64,000 nucleotides of DNA from Hydrogenophaga sp. (lineage in GTDB: Bacteria > Pseudomonadota > Gammaproteobacteria > Burkholderiales > Burkholderiaceae_C): the NCBI RefSeq assembly GCF_026125825.1, contig NZ_JAHCKK010000003.1, positions 1 to 64,000 on the forward strand, given 5' to 3'. Within the stretch, counting starts at the first letter, position 1; every line of letters starts with the position of its first letter. The translations under genes were made by a program, and so were the position numbers. The notes below the pieces were generated by a model. That model worked only from the letters and a program-made list of their open reading frames with translations. It did no database searches and had not been told where the DNA came from. Below, in pieces: positions 60,065 through 64,000 of the stretch.

Positions 60065-61342
60065 ATGTCGCGACGTCACGCAGTCATTTTCGCGGCGCTT
60101 GTCGCCGTCTTTCTTGTGACTGCCATCGCCTGGTGGGCCACACGCGCACCTTTGGTGCCAGCGGTCAGCGCCCGCATGGCACCGCTGGTGCGGACCCTTC
60201 AATTTTCCGCCCGCGTGGCGACCGCTTCCCGGGTCGAGGTGGGCAGCACGCTCACCGGGCGTGTGTCGCAGGTCGATGTGGTCGAGGGCGCACAGGTCAA
60301 GTCGGGCGCTGTGCTCGTGCGCCTGAAGAGCGACGAGTTGCAGGCCGCGTTGGCGCAAAGCCGTGCCAGCGAAAGCCAGGCCGCTGCGCGGCTTGCGGGC
60401 CTGCGCAGCACAGGGCGCAACGCGGTACAGGCCAGCGTCATGCAGGCAGAGTCCGTGCTGGTGGCCGCGCAGGCCGAACTGCGGCGCACACTCGATCTTG
60501 TCGCCCAGGGGTTCGTGAGCGAATCGCGTCTGGATGAGGCACGCCGTGGCGTGGCGGTGGCGCAGGCCCAACGGGAAGCCGCACTGGCGCAGCGTGCGGC
60601 AGTGGACGATTCGGGGACCGACGTCGTCCAGGCCCAGGCGCAGCTGGACCTGGCGATCGCCGCCCGAAAGGCCGCAGAGGCCAGGCTGGGCGAGGCCGTG
60701 ATCACCGCGCCAGCCGATGCACACGTGCTCTCTCGCCTGGTCGAGCCTGGTCAGATCGTGCAGCCTGGTCGTGCGCTGCTGGTCTTGGCGCTGGCGGGAC
60801 CGCTTCAGCTGGTGGCGCAGGTGGATGAGCGCTACCTGGGCCAGCTGCAGCCGGGGCAGGAGGCCAGCGTGCTGGCCGACGCCTACCCGTCGCAGCGCTT
60901 CAAGGCCCGTGTGCTGTCCATCGCGCCGCTGGTGGATGCGCAGCGCGGCGCGATCGAGGTCAAGTTCCTGGTGCCGCAGCCGGTGCCGGCGTTCTTGCGC
61001 GAGGACATGACCCTGTCGGTGGAGGTGGAGACAGCGCGCCGTGAGCGCGCGCTGGTGCTGCCCGCCGATGCGCTGCGGCGTGATGCCAGCAGCGACAACA
61101 GCGTCTGGCTCGTGCATGACGGGCGTGTCCAGGCGCGCCCGGTGCGCGTGGGGTTGCGCACCCTGGAGTCGGTTGAGATTCTCGAGGGCCTGAGCGAGGG
61201 CGAGCTCGTGCTGGTCGGCGCGGCGACGCCTGTGCCAGGGCGGCGCGTGCGCGCTGACACCCGGGCGCCTGCACGGGGCGTGGTCAACAAAGGCACGCAG
61301 GACAGCGCAGGGGCCGCGATGACCCATGCGATGGGTCGCTGA
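60065..61342 (+). CDS. Periplasmic adaptor of an ABC efflux system (MacA/DevB-like)
   Basis: A 425-residue membrane-fusion protein. One N-terminal helix (about 6-26), a split lipoyl domain (VGSTLTGRVSQVDVVEGAQVKSGAVLVRL ... EAVITAPADAHVLSRLVEPGQIVQPG), a helical hairpin of about 120 residues between the halves, and a beta-barrel plus membrane-proximal domain. It would bridge the inner-membrane ABC pump to a TolC-type channel, which is not encoded nearby. The start at 60065 (MSRRHAV) is chosen for the helix. Its end overlaps slightly with a possible early start of the permease gene. Confidence 0.9.
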   Translation: MSRRHAVIFAALVAVFLVTAIAWWATRAPLVPAVSARMAPLVRTLQFSARVATASRVEVGSTLTGRVSQVDVVEGAQVKSGAVLVRLKSDELQAALAQSRASESQAAARLAGLRSTGRNAVQASVMQAESVLVAAQAELRRTLDLVAQGFVSESRLDEARRGVAVAQAQREAALAQRAAVDDSGTDVVQAQAQLDLAIAARKAAEARLGEAVITAPADAHVLSRLVEPGQIVQPGRALLVLALAGPLQLVAQVDERYLGQLQPGQEASVLADAYPSQRFKARVLSIAPLVDAQRGAIEVKFLVPQPVPAFLREDMTLSVEVETARRERALVLPADALRRDASSDNSVWLVHDGRVQARPVRVGLRTLESVEILEGLSEGELVLVGAATPVPGRRVRADTRAPARGVVNKGTQDSAGAAMTHAMGR

Positions 61343-61355
61343 AGACAGGCCGGTG

Positions 61356-62572
<1,217 letters not shown>

Positions 62573-62576
<4 letters not shown>

Positions 62577-63307
62577 GCGCACCGCCATCTCCCCCACCAT
62601 CGGCCCGTCTGCTGGAGCTTGACGGTGTGCGCAAGAGTTACAACAGGGGGCTGCCCAACGAGACCGAAGTGCTGCACGGCCTGTCGTTCAACATCGCGCG
62701 GGGCGAGTTTGTGGCCTTGATCGGCCCGTCGGGCTCGGGCAAGAGCACGTTGTTGAACATTCTGGGCTTGCTGGAGCGGATGAGCGCCGGCAGCTACCGC
62801 ATCGAAGGCGAGGAGATGGCCGGGCTGGACGACGAGGCACTCACGCGGCGGCGCAGGTCCTCGCTGGGCTTTGTGTTCCAGTTCCACCATCTGCTGCCGG
62901 CGTTCACTGCACTCGAGAACGTGACCCTGCCTGCGATGTTGCGCGAGGGGCGCGTGACCCCCGCGCAGAGAGAGAGTGCGCGGGCCGTGCTCGCCGCCGT
63001 CGGCCTGGCGTCAGCCATGGGCAAGCGCCCGGGCGAGTTGTCTGGCGGTATGGCGCAGCGTGTGGCGATCGCACGCGCATTGGTGCTTGAGCCCCCGCTC
63101 GTGCTGGCAGACGAGCCCACCGGCAATCTGGACACGGCGTCGTCCGACGAGGTCTTCACCCTGATGCGGCGGATGCACATCGAACTCCATACCTCGTTTC
63201 TGGTGGTGACCCACGACCCACGCCTGGCGGCGCGCTGTGACCGCGTCCTCGAGCTCGTGGATGGGCGGCTTGTTCATGACGGGCCGCCTGCCGCCATGGG
63301 TGACTAA
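62573..63307 (+). CDS. ABC transporter ATPase (MacB/LolD-like)
   Basis: A 244-residue ATPase that powers the adaptor-permease system. Walker [10 protein letters not shown] (residues 51-59), Q-loop near FVFQFHH, signature [15 protein letters not shown], Walker [13 protein letters not shown] and the switch His in VVTHD. It overlaps the permease stop by 4 bases (62573-62576). Most like LolD/MacB-type ATPases. The substrate of the whole pump is not known. Confidence 0.94.
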
Positions 63308-63366
63308 GACGAGCCACACGCAACCCGGTGCGCGGCCCGGGATTCCAACCGCGCGCCTGCGCTCGC

Positions 63367-64000
63367 TTAGATGTGCGACGGCAGCCAGGTCGCCAGTGGC
63401 GGCCACGCGTAGATCAGCCAGGCCAGCAACAGGATCAGGATCCAGTACGGCACCGAGCCCATGAAGATCTCGCTGACCTTGATGTTGCGGTCGGGGATGG
63501 CGGCCTTCACCACGAAGACGCCGATGCCAAAGGGCGGCGTGAGCACGCCAGCTTCGATCACCAGGATACCGATCAGCGCGAACACGATCGGGTCGATGCC
63601 CAGCGCCATGGCGACGGGCCAGAAGATCGGCACCGTGAGCAGCATGATGGAGATGCTGTCGATCATCGCCCCCAGGATGAACCACACCGCCACCATGAAC
63701 AGCAGCGTGCCACCGGTGCCCAGGCCCATGGACTCCATCAGGCCTTGCACTTCCTGAGGGATGCCGTTGAGCGCGATGAGCTTGCTGTAGATCGTGGCGG
63801 TCAGCAGCAAGAGCATGATGGGCGTGACCGTGCGCCCGGCCTCCACGAAGGCATTGAACACCCCACGCCAGCGCATGCCCTTGGCCCAGGCCAGGATGGC
63901 TGAGCCGACCAGGCCGATCGCGCTGCCTTCGGTGGGCGTGAAATAGCCGAACCAGATGCCGCCGAGCGTGACGGCGATCAGCAGCCCCACGCCGAGCGAT
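63367..64000 (-). CDS. TRAP transporter large permease DctM (C-terminal part)
   Basis: The last 210 or so residues of a DctM-type TRAP permease, read leftward; its start lies beyond the window edge. Visible: GIWFGYFTPTEGSAIGLVGS, the last six or so helices, the MIDSISIMLLTVPIFWPV and ILVIEAGVLTPPFGIGVFVVKA motifs, and a DRNIKVSEIFMGSVPYW end. It is convergent with the ABC ATPase (59-base gap) and unrelated to the TRAP system at 39-42 kb by position. Confidence 0.92.
   Translation of the reverse strand, partial: SLGVGLLIAVTLGGIWFGYFTPTEGSAIGLVGSAILAWAKGMRWRGVFNAFVEAGRTVTPIMLLLLTATIYSKLIALNGIPQEVQGLMESMGLGTGGTLLFMVAVWFILGAMIDSISIMLLTVPIFWPVAMALGIDPIVFALIGILVIEAGVLTPPFGIGVFVVKAAIPDRNIKVSEIFMGSVPYWILILLLAWLIYAWPPLATWLPSHI

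Overview
The window is dense, high-GC bacterial chromosome on which nearly every base is coding on one strand. Gene content (glcEF, lplT-alr, mreBCD-mrdA, gatCAB, a Bug-type solute receptor, several LysR regulators, TRAP transporters) points to Burkholderiales, most likely Comamonadaceae (Hydrogenophaga/Acidovorax-like). This is inferred from protein style and synteny; there is no rRNA here to confirm it. No tRNA, rRNA, CRISPR array, transposase or integrase was seen.

Layout. 0-4.3 kb: ammonium channel amtB, a small secreted protein, and the glycolate oxidase subunits glcE and glcF without glcD. 4.3-8.8 kb: glutathione peroxidase, a double pseudo-receiver protein, lplT and alr. 8.8-12.2 kb: a leftward three-gene lipid-carrier glycan set (HAD-UbiA fusion, SMR-type flippase, GT39 transferase). 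12.3-19.8 kb: a TerB-like pair divergent from an NhaR-like regulator, a small lipoprotein and AI-2E-type permease, a ribbon-helix-helix regulator with a visible operator, a PHB-depolymerase-type esterase coupled to an unknown protein, and a TSUP exporter divergent from a LysR regulator.

19.8-32.9 kb: the most unusual part. A 0.5-kb AT-rich control region precedes a rightward operon for a 2803-residue secreted protein (about ten DUF11-like repeats, then SdrD-B-like repeats), a 1044-residue predicted outer-membrane barrel, and an OmpA-like lipoprotein. I read it as a surface-display module whose function is not known to me.

32.9-46.4 kb: catabolic and uptake genes under local regulators: LysR with alcohol dehydrogenase, an unknown protein and a Bug receptor; a TetR-dipeptidase-V4R operon divergent from a complete TRAP transporter, with twin operators across the shared promoter; LysR divergent from mmsA, then a GMC oxidoreductase.

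46.4-49.6 kb: a second ammonium channel behind a convincing sigma-54/NtrC promoter, an unassigned structured RNA or leader ending in a textbook terminator, a second TSUP exporter and a TspO protein. 49.6-64 kb: core cell-shape genes (mreB-mreC-mreD-mrdA) divergent from gatCAB; then a DUF4124 protein, pyrE and xth (whose start codons overlap), a MacAB/Dev-like ABC efflux operon, and the C-terminal part of a TRAP large permease cut by the window edge.
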